Source: Prevotella sp. UBA1104 (GTDB taxonomy: Bacteria; Bacteroidota; Bacteroidia; Bacteroidales; Bacteroidaceae). From it: DNA of 30,749 nucleotides. The position numbers were made by a program, and so were the translations under genes. Below the pieces are notes generated by a model. It did no database searches. It was not told where the DNA came from and saw nothing but the letters and a program-made list of their open reading frames with translations. The DNA lies in contig DCBP01000021.1 in the NCBI GenBank assembly GCA_002314055.1, positions 1 through 30,749 of the forward strand. Reading direction: 5' to 3'. Of this stretch, positions 1 to 8,005 are shown piece by piece; within the stretch, counting starts at the first letter, position 1, and each line of letters opens with the position of its first letter.

Positions 1-81
1 TCAACAGGCACGGCGTGTTTTTGGGGGGAAACACAAAATTAACTTTTTGCATATTCGTGGAATATGAAAATAAAGGAAGTA

Positions 82-121
82 TATTTGCAAATATGAAAAA
101 AAAGTAGTATATTTGCAAATA
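82..121. repeat. Pair of identical 12-bp palindromes (probable operator)
   Basis: The perfect palindrome TATTTGCAAATA occurs at 82-93 and again at 110-121, 28 bp centre to centre, inside a longer direct repeat (AGTATATTTGCAAATA at 78-93 and 106-121). Each copy overlaps a TATATTTG -7-like element. This is the layout expected of a site for a dimeric regulator that covers a promoter. The regulator is unknown. Confidence 0.55.
84..115 (+). promoter_or_regulatory. Bacteroidetes-type promoter
   Basis: A TTTG (84-87), 20-bp spacer and TATATTTG (108-115) match the Bacteroidetes primary sigma consensus. It points toward the small ORF at 193-342. The first palindrome provides the -33 TTTG and the second overlaps the -7 element, so occupancy by a repressor would block it. 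Confidence 0.5.
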
Positions 122-192
122 GAAATAGATAGCGACCACAAGGAACAGGTTTCTACTAACCAACGACAAAAATAATCAAAACAAAATGCCTC

Positions 193-342
193 ATGACAAT
201 TAAACTACCATTTGAATCATTCGACAAATTCCGCCAAAAACAGGAGAAAGGCAATAGAAACGCGGATTACAGTTTCCTGAAAAATAATGTTAAAGCCATC
301 TGCTCATATATAAGAATAGACGGATTTATTCTATTAACATAA
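193..342 (+). CDS. Possible 49-residue small protein
   Basis: An ATG-to-TAA frame of 49 codons follows the promoter at 84-115 by about 78 bp. The predicted peptide is mixed and charged (begins MTIKLPFESFDKFRQKQEKG) with a hydrophobic tail, and has no signal peptide or family I recognise. It could be a real small gene, a remnant of a larger gene, or chance in a long leader. The rest of 1-467 holds only the palindromic operators, a short hairpin (GTGTTT/AAACAC at about 15-34) and the promoter before the efflux operon. Confidence 0.25.
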   Translation: MTIKLPFESFDKFRQKQEKGNRNADYSFLKNNVKAICSYIRIDGFILLT

Positions 343-359
343 GGAAAACGTCTATTTTA

Positions 360-392
360 CTTGCAAGAATATCGACAAAACAAGTATATTTG
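360..392 (+). promoter_or_regulatory. Promoter of the efflux operon
   Basis: TATATTTG at 385-392 is a good -7 element, with a weak -33 (CTTG, 360-363) 21 bp upstream. Transcription would start near 400, leaving a leader of about 70 nt with A/T-rich sequence before the TolC-type start at 468. Confidence 0.55.
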
Positions 393-467
393 CAGCGAAA
401 AATGAAAGTATTCTTTCAAATTTGACGAGCGTGAATTTTTTATTTAAGGAAATCAATATTTTACGAA

Positions 468-1796
468 ATGAATAAATTGTTTTTTTCTATTGCATTGGCA
501 AGCATATCGGTTGCCGTTTCGGCGCAGACGCCACATCAGTGGACGCTGAAGGAATGTATCGACTATGCCGTGGCTAACAATATCTCACTGAAAAAGAAGA
601 CGCTCTCGAAGCTCTCGGCTACTGAGGACGTGAAACAGGCTAAAGCGCAGCTGCTACCTTCGCTCTCGGCTTCTACTACGCAGTCGATGGGGTTCCGCCC
701 GTGGCCTAACGAGTCGACGGGTATGGTGAGCAACGGTACGGTGCAGAGGAGCGTCGACAAGCTGTCGTATAACGGCACTTACGGCGTGAACGCCAACTGG
801 ACCGTGTGGAACGGCAACAAGAACCACAATACGCTAAAGTTGAACAAGCTCGTGGAGGAGCAGGCGGTGGCAGATTCTGCCGTTACGGCCAAGACCATTG
901 AGGAGCAGATTACGCAGCTCTACGTGCAGATTCTATATACGGCGGAGGCTATCAAGGTTAACAAATACTCGTATGAGGCGAGTCTTGCAAATGAGAACCG
1001 CGGCAAGGAGATGGTTAAGGTTGGAAAAATGTCGAAGGCAGACCTGGCTCAGCTGCAGGCACAGACGGCGACGGACAAATACGGCATCGTGGAGACCGAG
1101 AGCAATCTGGCAAAATACAAGTCGCAACTGAAGCAGCTGCTCGAGATTACGGGCGAAGGAGAGTTTGACGTTGCTGCCGGCGAGGCTTCCGACGAGGAGG
1201 CTACGGCTATGGTTCCGGCTCTCACGGCTGTTTACGAGAATGCCGTTACGAACCGTCCGGAGATTGTTTACAGTCAGCTGGGCATAAAGCAGAGCAACGT
1301 GAACATCGCCATCGCCAAGGCTGGATGGATGCCTACGGTGAGTCTCTCGGGAAGTGCCATGACGAGTACTTCGTCGATGAACGACAACTCGTGGGGGAAT
1401 CAGATGAAGACGAACTTCGACGTTGCCCTGGGGGCTACGGTGAGCGTGCCTATCTACGACCAGAGGCAGACGAAGACGGCTGTGGCGAAGGCTAAGATTC
1501 AAAGGGAGAATGCCCTGCTCGACCTGGAGGACAAGAAGAAGCAGATCTGGAACTCTGTGGAGGGCTACTGGATTGACGCCAACAACAACCAGCAGAAGTT
1601 TATTGCTGCCAAGGCTAACGTGGAGAGTGCCGAAACGAGCTATGAACTGATGAGCGAGCAGTTCAGAATGGGACTGAAGAACATCATCGAACTGATGAAC
1701 AGTAAGCAGAATCTGCTTAAAGCTCAGCAGGATATGCTCCAAAGCAAATACATGACTATCCTCGCGAAGGAAATGCTGAAAATGTATGGGGAATAA
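468..1796 (+). CDS. TolC-family outer membrane efflux channel
   Basis: The 442-residue product begins with a clear signal peptide (residues 1-19, cleavage after SVAVSA) and has no lipobox. The mature protein shows the two long helical OEP repeats of TolC-type channels, about residues 25-215 and 245-440, with heptad-like Ala/Leu/Gln-rich helices and a typical C-terminal stretch around residues 395-440 (EQFRMG, then LLKAQQD). The length matches the family. By homology it trimerises in the outer membrane and forms the exit duct for the MacA/MacB-type pump encoded just downstream. It is first in the operon, behind the promoter at 360-392. Substrate cannot be told from sequence; macrolides, peptides or lipids are all possible for this class. 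Confidence 0.93.
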   Translation: MNKLFFSIALASISVAVSAQTPHQWTLKECIDYAVANNISLKKKTLSKLSATEDVKQAKAQLLPSLSASTTQSMGFRPWPNESTGMVSNGTVQRSVDKLSYNGTYGVNANWTVWNGNKNHNTLKLNKLVEEQAVADSAVTAKTIEEQITQLYVQILYTAEAIKVNKYSYEASLANENRGKEMVKVGKMSKADLAQLQAQTATDKYGIVETESNLAKYKSQLKQLLEITGEGEFDVAAGEASDEEATAMVPALTAVYENAVTNRPEIVYSQLGIKQSNVNIAIAKAGWMPTVSLSGSAMTSTSSMNDNSWGNQMKTNFDVALGATVSVPIYDQRQTKTAVAKAKIQRENALLDLEDKKKQIWNSVEGYWIDANNNQQKFIAAKANVESAETSYELMSEQFRMGLKNIIELMNSKQNLLKAQQDMLQSKYMTILAKEMLKMYGE

Positions 1797-1808
1797 AAAC
1801 CACCCTTG

Positions 1809-1955
1809 CCCTCCCGAAGGGAGGGATAAAAACCCACCCTGACCCTCCCGAAGGGAGGGAAGGAGAAAGACTATAAAAAACCCACCCTGGCCCTCCCGAA
1901 GGGAGGGAAGGAGAAACACTATAAAAAACCCACCCTGACCCTCCCGAAGGGAGGG
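1809..1955. repeat. Four tandem GGGAGGG hairpin repeats
   Basis: The 17-bp hairpin CCCTCCCGAAGGGAGGG occurs at 1809-1825, 1843-1859, 1891-1907 and 1939-1955, each preceded by a version of CCACCCT(T/G)(G/A)C. Spacing is irregular (34, 48, 48 bp), and the second and third are followed by near-identical GGAGAAA(G/C)ACTATAAAAAA spacers. A fifth copy lacking its last base is at 3292-3307. On the minus strand the loop reads C-TTCG-G. They lie between the channel and adaptor genes and could act as terminators, RNA-stability hairpins or simply as a dispersed intergenic repeat family. Confidence 0.85.
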
Positions 1956-2078
1956 AACTGGATTACACTGAGAGCTGAAAGTTCTGCAAAATGATCTATT
2001 AGTCTTATTAGTCTTATTAGTTCTATTAGTCTCATTACTCCGAGCTCTCCCAGAACTCCCAGAACTCCCATTAAAACA
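1929..2078 (+). repeat. Composite intergenic repeat, copy A
   Basis: About 150 bp ending 21 bp before the adaptor start: a GGGAGGG hairpin, then a conserved block (ACTGGATTAC, CTGAGAGCTGAAA), then short tandem units of the ATTAGTCTT type, then CTCATTACTC and tandem CCCAGAACT units, then ATTAAAA. The same order recurs at 3282-3399 before the next gene. Together with the hairpins it fills the 303-bp gap 1797-2099; no gene is seen there. Confidence 0.8.
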
Positions 2079-2099
2079 ACAAAAAAAAACAACAACAAT

Positions 2100-3275
2100 A
2101 TGAAAAAGCCAAGCAAAATATGGATTGGAGCAGGCATCGTGGCAGTTGTTGCCATTGCCTCATGGCTTCTCTCCGGAGGAAAGAAAGAACAGCAGATTAC
2201 GTTTGACACCGCCAAGGTGCAGCCTGCCAACATCAAGAACAGCGTGACGGCTACGGGCAGCGTGGAACCGGTTACGTCGGTTACGGTAGGTACGCAGGTG
2301 TCGGGTATTATCTCTAAGCTCTACGTGGACTACAACACGCCCGTGAAAAAGGGACAGATTATCGCAGAGCTCGACAAGACGAACCTTATCAGCGAACTGA
2401 ACACGGCGAAGGCGAATCTCGCCAGTGCGCAGAGCACGCTGAACTATGAGTCGGCTAACTTTAAACGCTACGCCACGCTCTACCGCAAGGGACTCGTGAG
2501 CGCCGACGAATACGACTCGGCTAAACTGAACTATGAAAAAGCTAAGGAAAGTGTGGCATCGTCAAGAGAGATGGTGCAGAAGGCTCAGACGAACCTGAAC
2601 TATGCTATCATCACCTCGCCTATCGACGGTATCGTGATTTCTAAATCCGTGGAGGAGGGTCAGACCGTGGCTGCAAGCTATGCTACTCCGGAACTCTTCA
2701 CCATCGCCAAGGACCTGAAGGACATGCAGGTGGTGGCTGACGTGGACGAGGCTGACATCGGCGACGTGAAGGAGGGAGAAAGGGTTACTTTCACCGTTGA
2801 TGCTTATCCCGACGACACGTTCGAGGGCGTTGTGAAGCAGGTGCGCCAGGAGGCTACCACAACGAATAATGTGGTTACCTACGAGGTGGTTATCTCGGCT
2901 CCAAACAGCGAACTGAAACTGAAACCGGGTCTTACGGCTAACGTAACTATCTTTACTGCCGAGAGACAGAATGTGGTAAGTGTGCCGACAAAGGCGCTGC
3001 GTTTTACTCCTACTAAGGATCTTATCCCTGGAGCAAAGATTATCGACTGCAAGGGCAAGAACAAGGTATGGACTCGCGAGGGCAACGTGTTCCGCGCTCA
3101 CTCCGTGCAGATTGGCATGAGCGACGGCATTAATACTGAAATCCTAAGCGGAATTAGTCGCGGACAGGTGGTTGTTACTGATGCTAAGGCACAGGCTGCC
3201 GACAGTGGCGACCAGACTGCACAGCAGGGAGAAAGTAGTCCCTTTGCACCGGGACCGAGGGGAAAGAAGAAATAA
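2100..3275 (+). CDS. macA: MacA-type periplasmic adaptor (membrane fusion protein)
   Basis: This 391-residue protein has an N-terminal signal anchor (about residues 8-23, WIGAGIVAVVAIASWLLSG), then the split biotinyl-lipoyl barrel (about 60-90, containing GTQVSGIISKLYVDY, and about 165-185, ITSPIDGIVISKSVEEGQTV). A coiled-coil hairpin lies between them (about 91-160), followed by beta-barrel and membrane-proximal domains (about 190-345). The C-terminus is a low-complexity Gln/Gly/Lys tail. It would bridge the inner-membrane ABC transporter and the TolC channel. It lies between the channel gene and the ATPase gene, separated from each by the composite repeats. The start at 2100 follows an A-rich leader. 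Confidence 0.92.
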   Translation: MKKPSKIWIGAGIVAVVAIASWLLSGGKKEQQITFDTAKVQPANIKNSVTATGSVEPVTSVTVGTQVSGIISKLYVDYNTPVKKGQIIAELDKTNLISELNTAKANLASAQSTLNYESANFKRYATLYRKGLVSADEYDSAKLNYEKAKESVASSREMVQKAQTNLNYAIITSPIDGIVISKSVEEGQTVAASYATPELFTIAKDLKDMQVVADVDEADIGDVKEGERVTFTVDAYPDDTFEGVVKQVRQEATTTNNVVTYEVVISAPNSELKLKPGLTANVTIFTAERQNVVSVPTKALRFTPTKDLIPGAKIIDCKGKNKVWTREGNVFRAHSVQIGMSDGINTEILSGISRGQVVVTDAKAQAADSGDQTAQQGESSPFAPGPRGKKK

Positions 3276-3281
3276 GGGAGA

Positions 3282-3399
3282 CCCACCCTAACCCTCCCGA
3301 AGGGAGGAAACTGGATTACTCTGAGAGCTGAAAATTCTGTAAGTCTCATTAGTCCTATCAGTCTCATTACTCCCAGCTCTCCCAGCTCTCCCACTAAAA
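3282..3399 (+). repeat. Composite intergenic repeat, copy B
   Basis: Copy of the 1929-2078 element in the next gap: hairpin at 3292-3307, the ACTGGATTAC(T) and CTGAGAGCTGAAA block, fewer ATTAGTC-type units, CTCATTACTC and tandem CCCAGCTCT units, then ACTAAAA just before the ATPase start at 3416. The conserved order with different unit numbers indicates duplication followed by slippage in the short tandem parts. Confidence 0.8.
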
Positions 3400-3415
3400 A
3401 AAAAACAAAGCAACA

Positions 3416-4168
3416 ATGGAACAAAAGAAAGTAGTAATCGAGCTCCAAAACGTGAAGCGTGAATTTCTTGTCGGCGACGAGATGGTGCATGCTTTGCGCG
3501 GAGTATCGTTCAAAATATACGAAGGCGAGTTCGTTACCATCATGGGTAAATCGGGCTCCGGAAAATCCACGCTGCTCAACCAGCTCGGATGTCTCGACAC
3601 CCCTTCGAGCGGTGAATACTTGCTCGACGGAGTTTCCGTAAGGACCATGTCGAAACCGCAAAGAGCTGTGCTGCGCAACAGGAAAATCGGATTTATCTTC
3701 CAAAACTACAACCTGCTGCCTAAAACCACGAGCATAGAGAACGTGGAACTGCCGCTGATGTATAATGCCGACGTTTCTGCCAAGGAACGGCAAGAAAGGG
3801 CTGTAGAGGCCCTGAAAGCCGTGGGACTGGGCGACAGGCTCTACCACAAGTCTAACCAGATGTCGGGCGGACAGATGCAGCGCGTGGCTATCGCCAGAGC
3901 ACTGGTGAACAACCCTGCCGTAATACTTGCCGACGAGGCTACGGGTAACCTCGACACGAGAACGTCGTTTGAAATCCTCGTGCTCTTCCAAAAGCTCTAT
4001 GCTGCCGGAAGAACGATTATCTTCGTTACCCACAACCCCGACCTGGCTAACTACTCAAGTCGAAACATCATGCTGCGCGACGGCAAGGTGATTAGCGACG
4101 AATACAATTCTAACATACTTTCGGCGGCTGACGCTTTGGCGCAACTGCCGGCTAACACGGATGAATAA
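3416..4168 (+). CDS. MacB/LolD-type ABC transporter ATPase
   Basis: A 250-residue ABC ATPase. Walker A GKSGSGKST is at residues 44-52, Q-loop Gln at 96 (FIFQNYNLLP), signature MSGGQMQRVAIARAL at 149-163, Walker B VILADE at 169-174 followed by ATGNLD, and switch His206 (FVTHN). The MacB/LolD subfamily is indicated by the GNLD after Walker B and by the partner permease. It powers the pump from the cytoplasmic face. The stop overlaps the permease start (TAATG at 4166-4170), so the two are translationally coupled. In Bacteroidetes the MacB ATPase and permease are commonly separate proteins, as here. Confidence 0.95.
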   Translation: MEQKKVVIELQNVKREFLVGDEMVHALRGVSFKIYEGEFVTIMGKSGSGKSTLLNQLGCLDTPSSGEYLLDGVSVRTMSKPQRAVLRNRKIGFIFQNYNLLPKTTSIENVELPLMYNADVSAKERQERAVEALKAVGLGDRLYHKSNQMSGGQMQRVAIARALVNNPAVILADEATGNLDTRTSFEILVLFQKLYAAGRTIIFVTHNPDLANYSSRNIMLRDGKVISDEYNSNILSAADALAQLPANTDE

Positions 4169-5409
4169 TGAACTACAGCAACTTATTCAAAATAGCCCTG
4201 AGAGCCATCGCTGCAAACAAGATGCGCTCTTTCCTTACTGCACTCGGCATCATCATCGGTGTGGCTTCGGTCATCGCCATGCTTGCCATCGGACAGGGCT
4301 CGAAGAAGAGCATACAGGCTAACATCGCCGAGATGGGTTCTAACATGATTATGATTAACCCGGGGGCCGACCGCGGACCCGGCGGAGTGAGACAGGATGC
4401 TTCGTCGATGGAGACGCTGAAGCTGACTGACTATCAGTCGCTGAAGGATGAATGTAACTATATCTCGGCTATCAGCCCCGTGGTGAACTCCAGCGGTCAG
4501 TTTATCTACGGCAACAACAACACGCCATCTACTATCTATGGCGTGAACACGGATTATCTCACTATCCGACAGCTTAGCGTGGACGACGGAGAAATGTTTT
4601 CTGACGAGGACATCAAGGCGAGCGCCAAGGTGTGTGTGCTGGGACAGACCGTGGTGGACAATCTCTTCCCCGACGGCTCCGACCCTGTAGGCAGAGTGGT
4701 GAGGTTTAACAGTATTCCGTTCCGCGTAATCGGTGTACTCAAGAAGAAGGGCTACAACACTATGGGTATGGACCAGGACGACCTGGTGCTGGCTCCTTAC
4801 ACCTCGGTGATGAAGCGTATTCTGGCTCAGACGTATCTGGGCAGCATCAACTGCTCGGCGATTACTGAAGGACTGACCGACAAGGCTACGGAGGAAATAT
4901 CTACTATCCTGCGCCGCAACCATAAGCTGAAGGATGCTACCGACACTCAGGAGGCTGACGACGATGACTTTAGCATTCGCTCCCAGGAGGAACTGGCGTC
5001 GATGATGAACTCTACTACCGACATGATGACTATCCTCTTGGGCTGTGTGGCTGGAATCTCGCTCATTGTAGGTGGTATCGGTATCATGAACATCATGTAT
5101 GTGAGCGTTACGGAGAGAACGAAGGAGATTGGACTGCGCATGAGTGTTGGTGCACGTGGCGTGGACATCCTCAACCAGTTCCTTATCGAGGCTATCCTAC
5201 TGAGCGTTACGGGCGGAATTATCGGTGTTATAATTGGTGTCGGCTCATCTTACGCCATAAAGTTTATTGCCCACTGGCCTATCTACATTCAGCCGTGGAG
5301 CATCATCATGAGCTTTGCCGTCTGCACCTTCACCGGTGTATTCTTCGGGTGGTACCCGGCTAAGAAGGCTGCTCAGCTCGACCCGATCGAAGCTCTGAGG
5401 TATGAGTAG
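4168..5409 (+). CDS. MacB-type ABC transporter permease
   Basis: The 413-residue protein has the MacB/FtsX fold: one membrane helix near the N-terminus (about 20-42), a periplasmic MacB_PCD domain (about 45-280), then three helices (about 283-310, 335-360 and 375-394). The last are in the FtsX domain with VSVTERTKEIGLRMSVGA after the second helix and a YPAKKAAQLDPIEALRYE tail, both typical of the family. It forms the mechanotransmitting inner-membrane part of the tripartite pump with the ATPase upstream, the adaptor and the outer channel. Confidence 0.95.
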   Translation: MNYSNLFKIALRAIAANKMRSFLTALGIIIGVASVIAMLAIGQGSKKSIQANIAEMGSNMIMINPGADRGPGGVRQDASSMETLKLTDYQSLKDECNYISAISPVVNSSGQFIYGNNNTPSTIYGVNTDYLTIRQLSVDDGEMFSDEDIKASAKVCVLGQTVVDNLFPDGSDPVGRVVRFNSIPFRVIGVLKKKGYNTMGMDQDDLVLAPYTSVMKRILAQTYLGSINCSAITEGLTDKATEEISTILRRNHKLKDATDTQEADDDDFSIRSQEELASMMNSTTDMMTILLGCVAGISLIVGGIGIMNIMYVSVTERTKEIGLRMSVGARGVDILNQFLIEAILLSVTGGIIGVIIGVGSSYAIKFIAHWPIYIQPWSIIMSFAVCTFTGVFFGWYPAKKAAQLDPIEALRYE

Positions 5410-5429
5410 TACTCTTTAAAAAAAATAAT

Positions 5430-6593
5430 ATGCTCTACCCTCCTAAATACAAAAAAACGATAATCGCCATACACATTGCTGTATGGCTTATCGTTATTCT
5501 TGCCCCCTTGACCTTCTTCGACAAGGGCGACAAGTTTGAAGCGGACAAGCTAATTCCGATGATTTCAAGTCCGCTGATGATGATGGCGGTGTTCTACACC
5601 ATGTATCTTCACATCACTCCGAAATTCCTGTTCCGCGAGGACAAGAGGAAATTCTGGACTTACACGATACTGCTCGTGCTCGGTGCCGGAATTGTTCTTC
5701 ACCTCTGGCTCAGCTTTAGCCACAACATATTCTTTAAGCCGGAAAGTGTTCCGCCGGAATATTTTCCGAAGCCTAAAAATGGCGGGCACGGCTTCCGCCA
5801 CAGAATGCACCACAGCATGGAGTATTGGTTCATGCTCCGCAACATCTTCAGCATGATTGTTACGGCTGCCATCGCTGCCATGTCGGTTATTACCATCAAA
5901 TGGCACTCTGCCGAAGTGGCAAGACAGGAGGCGGAACTGGCACGAAGGAATGCGGAACTGGCAAAGCAGAAGGCGGAAACGGCAAGGGCTGACGCGGAAC
6001 TGAAGAATCTGAGAAACCAGATTAACCCGCATTTCCTGCTCAACACGCTGAACAACATCTATGCTCTCACGGCGTTTGACCAGCAGAAGGCTCAGGATGC
6101 TATCTTGCAGCTGAGCGGAATGTTGAGGCATATTCTTTACGACAACCAGCAGGAGTTTGTGTTGCTCCGGGATGAGGTGACGTTTATTCAGTCGTACATC
6201 AATCTGATGAAAATTCGCATCGCCAAGACGTGCGACATTTCTATTGATGTTGACGTGCCTGAGAACTCTGACATCCGCATCGCTCCGCTTATCTTCATCT
6301 CGCTTATCGAGAATGCCTTTAAGCACGGAATTGCGGCTACGGGGAGGAGTTTTATCAATATTCTGGTGAAGGCTGACGAGGAGCGTATTGAATGTTTTAT
6401 CGAGAATTCTAACCACCCTAAGGAACAGTCGGACAGAAGTGGGCACGGCATCGGACTGATGCAGGTGGAGAAACGCCTGAAGCTCTCTTACGGCGAAAAC
6501 TATCTATGGGAGAAGGGTGTTAATGACGACAACACTATTTACCATTCTAAAATTATAATTTATGACACTAAACTGCGTAATAATCCCGACTAA
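5430..6593 (+). CDS. LytS/YehU-type sensor histidine kinase
   Basis: A 387-residue membrane sensor kinase. Four hydrophobic segments (about residues 10-30, 42-62, 75-96 and 136-157) form the input region. A charged coiled coil of near-repeats (AELARRNAELAKQKAETARA, about 162-190) follows, then the His_kinase domain with phospho-acceptor His201 in NPHFLLN. An HATPase domain has the N box (NAFKHG) and G box (GHGIGL). This class usually works with a LytTR-type response regulator. The gene is 20 bp after the permease, so it is probably in the same operon and controls it. No response regulator is in the window: the phage starts right after this gene. The C-terminus appears complete. Confidence 0.9.
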   Translation: MLYPPKYKKTIIAIHIAVWLIVILAPLTFFDKGDKFEADKLIPMISSPLMMMAVFYTMYLHITPKFLFREDKRKFWTYTILLVLGAGIVLHLWLSFSHNIFFKPESVPPEYFPKPKNGGHGFRHRMHHSMEYWFMLRNIFSMIVTAAIAAMSVITIKWHSAEVARQEAELARRNAELAKQKAETARADAELKNLRNQINPHFLLNTLNNIYALTAFDQQKAQDAILQLSGMLRHILYDNQQEFVLLRDEVTFIQSYINLMKIRIAKTCDISIDVDVPENSDIRIAPLIFISLIENAFKHGIAATGRSFINILVKADEERIECFIENSNHPKEQSDRSGHGIGLMQVEKRLKLSYGENYLWEKGVNDDNTIYHSKIIIYDTKLRNNPD

Positions 6594-6707
6594 TACCCAC
6601 CATACACCTACAATACACGTATATTACTAATACTCAATATATTACAGCAATTTTCCTTCTTCTCATAAATTTTGCTATATGGTAGATATAAGGTGGATAT
6701 GTTGCAG

Positions 6708-6728
6708 TTTTGTTACTATTTTGTTACT
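6708..6728 (+). repeat. Two TTTTGTTACT direct repeats upstream of integrase promoter
   Basis: The 10-mer TTTTGTTACT is repeated at 6708-6717 and 6719-6728, an 11-bp period that places both copies on about the same helix face. The second copy ends 7 bp before the -33 element of the integrase promoter. They may be integrase arm sites, excisionase sites or an operator. A looser pair, GGTAGATATAA and GGTGGATATG, lies just upstream (about 6681-6701). Confidence 0.45.
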
Positions 6729-6735
6729 CGAAATC

Positions 6736-6767
6736 CTTGCTTAATTGAGAAATATAAGCTACATTTG
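6736..6767 (+). promoter_or_regulatory. Integrase promoter
   Basis: CTTG (6736-6739), 20-bp spacer and TACATTTG (6760-6767) followed by CA. The start codon at 6788 lies only about 13 nt after the expected transcription start, supporting that ATG. Confidence 0.55.
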
Positions 6768-6787
6768 CAGAAACAAAACAGAGACCT

Positions 6788-7951
6788 ATGGGAAGAAGGA
6801 AAACTATTGATAAAGAGCCTGTTACAATCAGATTCAAAGAACTTGCAAACGGCAACAAGAGTATTTATCTTGACATTTACAATAATGGGGAAAGAGTGTA
6901 TGAGTTCCTAAAATTGTATCTTTTGCCCGAAAATGGGCGAAATAAAGCCGCTGTAAGGCAGAAAAATTCAGAAACTATGGAGGCTGCAAACATCATAAAA
7001 GCTAAAAGGGTTCTGGAAATAAAAGAAGGTATAGCAGGAATAAAATCCAGCAAAGGAAACATGTCTCTTAATGCCTGGATTGAAATATTCAGAAAATATA
7101 AATTGAAAAATACTCAGTCTCCCCAGAATGTGGAAATGCACATCTATGCTACAAAACTACAACTACAGAACTATAAAGGGACAGAAATAAAGCTTTGCGA
7201 TATTGACAAGAAGTATTGCCTCGGTTTCATTGAACATCTCAACAATGCCAAGCGGAAATATACAGAGACTCCGTTAAGCGAGAATACAAAGAAACTATAT
7301 TATGCCTATCTCAACGACATGCTCAACAAGGCGGTGAAGGAAGGGGTCATTCTGAAGAATCCATTTTTGGAGATCGACAAAAAAGAAAAGCCCAAAGCAC
7401 CTGAAAGCAACAGGGCTTACCTTGACCTAGAGGAAGTAAAAATCCTGGCACAAACAGAATGTGTAGACACGAACACTAAACAAGCATTCATGTTTTCTTG
7501 CTTTTGCGGATTAAGAATTTCCGACATAAGAACTTTGAAGTGGAAAAATATAAAAGAGACTTTGAGCAAAGACGGAGAAAAGATACTTCATCTAAGTCAG
7601 ACTCAACAGAAGACGAACAGGACGGTATCTTATATTCTCCCAAAGGAAGCCGTTAAATGGATGCCGCAAAAGACAGGCAGTCCTTTTGTGTTTCCTTATT
7701 TAAAAAGTGAGAACGCGATAAACAGACACGTCTCGGCATGGGTTTTAAAAGCAGGAATCCAAAAGCATGTAACGTTCCATACCGCCAGGCACACTTTCGG
7801 AACCATGATGATTACGCTTGGCGCAGACCTCTATACGACCAGTAAGCTGATGGGACATTCAAGAATTTCAACCACTGAAATCTACGCGAAAATCATAGAC
7901 AAGAAGAAGGATGAAGCAATGGGGTTGATAGATAAATTCTTCGACAAGTAA
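6788..7951 (+). CDS. int: Tyrosine recombinase (phage integrase)
   Basis: A 387-residue tyrosine recombinase of the Bacteroidetes type. An N-terminal arm-binding-like part (about 1-85) is followed by a SAM-like core-binding domain (about 90-195) and the catalytic domain (about 208-380). Catalytic residues are visible: Arg243 (CGLRISD), Lys275 candidate (QQKTNR), His331/Arg334 (HTARH), His357 (LMGHS) and nucleophile Tyr366 (STTEIYAK). It would cut and join attP and attB for integration and, with a directionality factor, excision. It is at the phage left end, next to the host kinase gene, and isolated from the leftward late genes by the terminator at 7955-7988. Confidence 0.95.
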   Translation: MGRRKTIDKEPVTIRFKELANGNKSIYLDIYNNGERVYEFLKLYLLPENGRNKAAVRQKNSETMEAANIIKAKRVLEIKEGIAGIKSSKGNMSLNAWIEIFRKYKLKNTQSPQNVEMHIYATKLQLQNYKGTEIKLCDIDKKYCLGFIEHLNNAKRKYTETPLSENTKKLYYAYLNDMLNKAVKEGVILKNPFLEIDKKEKPKAPESNRAYLDLEEVKILAQTECVDTNTKQAFMFSCFCGLRISDIRTLKWKNIKETLSKDGEKILHLSQTQQKTNRTVSYILPKEAVKWMPQKTGSPFVFPYLKSENAINRHVSAWVLKAGIQKHVTFHTARHTFGTMMITLGADLYTTSKLMGHSRISTTEIYAKIIDKKKDEAMGLIDKFFDK

Positions 7952-7954
7952 AAT

Positions 7955-7988
7955 AAAGGGTAATTGCCGGCATAAGCAGTTACCCTTT
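7955..7988. terminator. Bidirectional terminator between integrase and lysis block
   Basis: Stem AAAGGGTAATTGC / GCAGTTACCCTTT gives 13 pairs (one G-T) around an 8-nt loop. It is T-rich on one side and A-rich on the other, and sits between the convergent genes ending at 7951 (+) and 8006 (-). Confidence 0.85.
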
Positions 7989-8005
7989 AATCATACAAAA
8001 AAATA

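Noticed and set aside
1809..1955. Possible CRISPR-like array
   Set aside because: The repeats are short hairpins with irregular, partly identical spacers and no cas genes; they fit an intergenic hairpin family.
5565..6446. Long minus-strand open frame inside the kinase gene
   Set aside because: It lies fully within a well-supported gene, has no family resemblance, and arises from the codon bias of the + strand. The same holds for other long antisense frames in the efflux operon, such as 933-1919 and 3098-4033.
6594..6787. tRNA gene as attachment site
   Set aside because: No cloverleaf or T-loop (GGTTCGAATCC-like) sequence is visible in the gap before the integrase.
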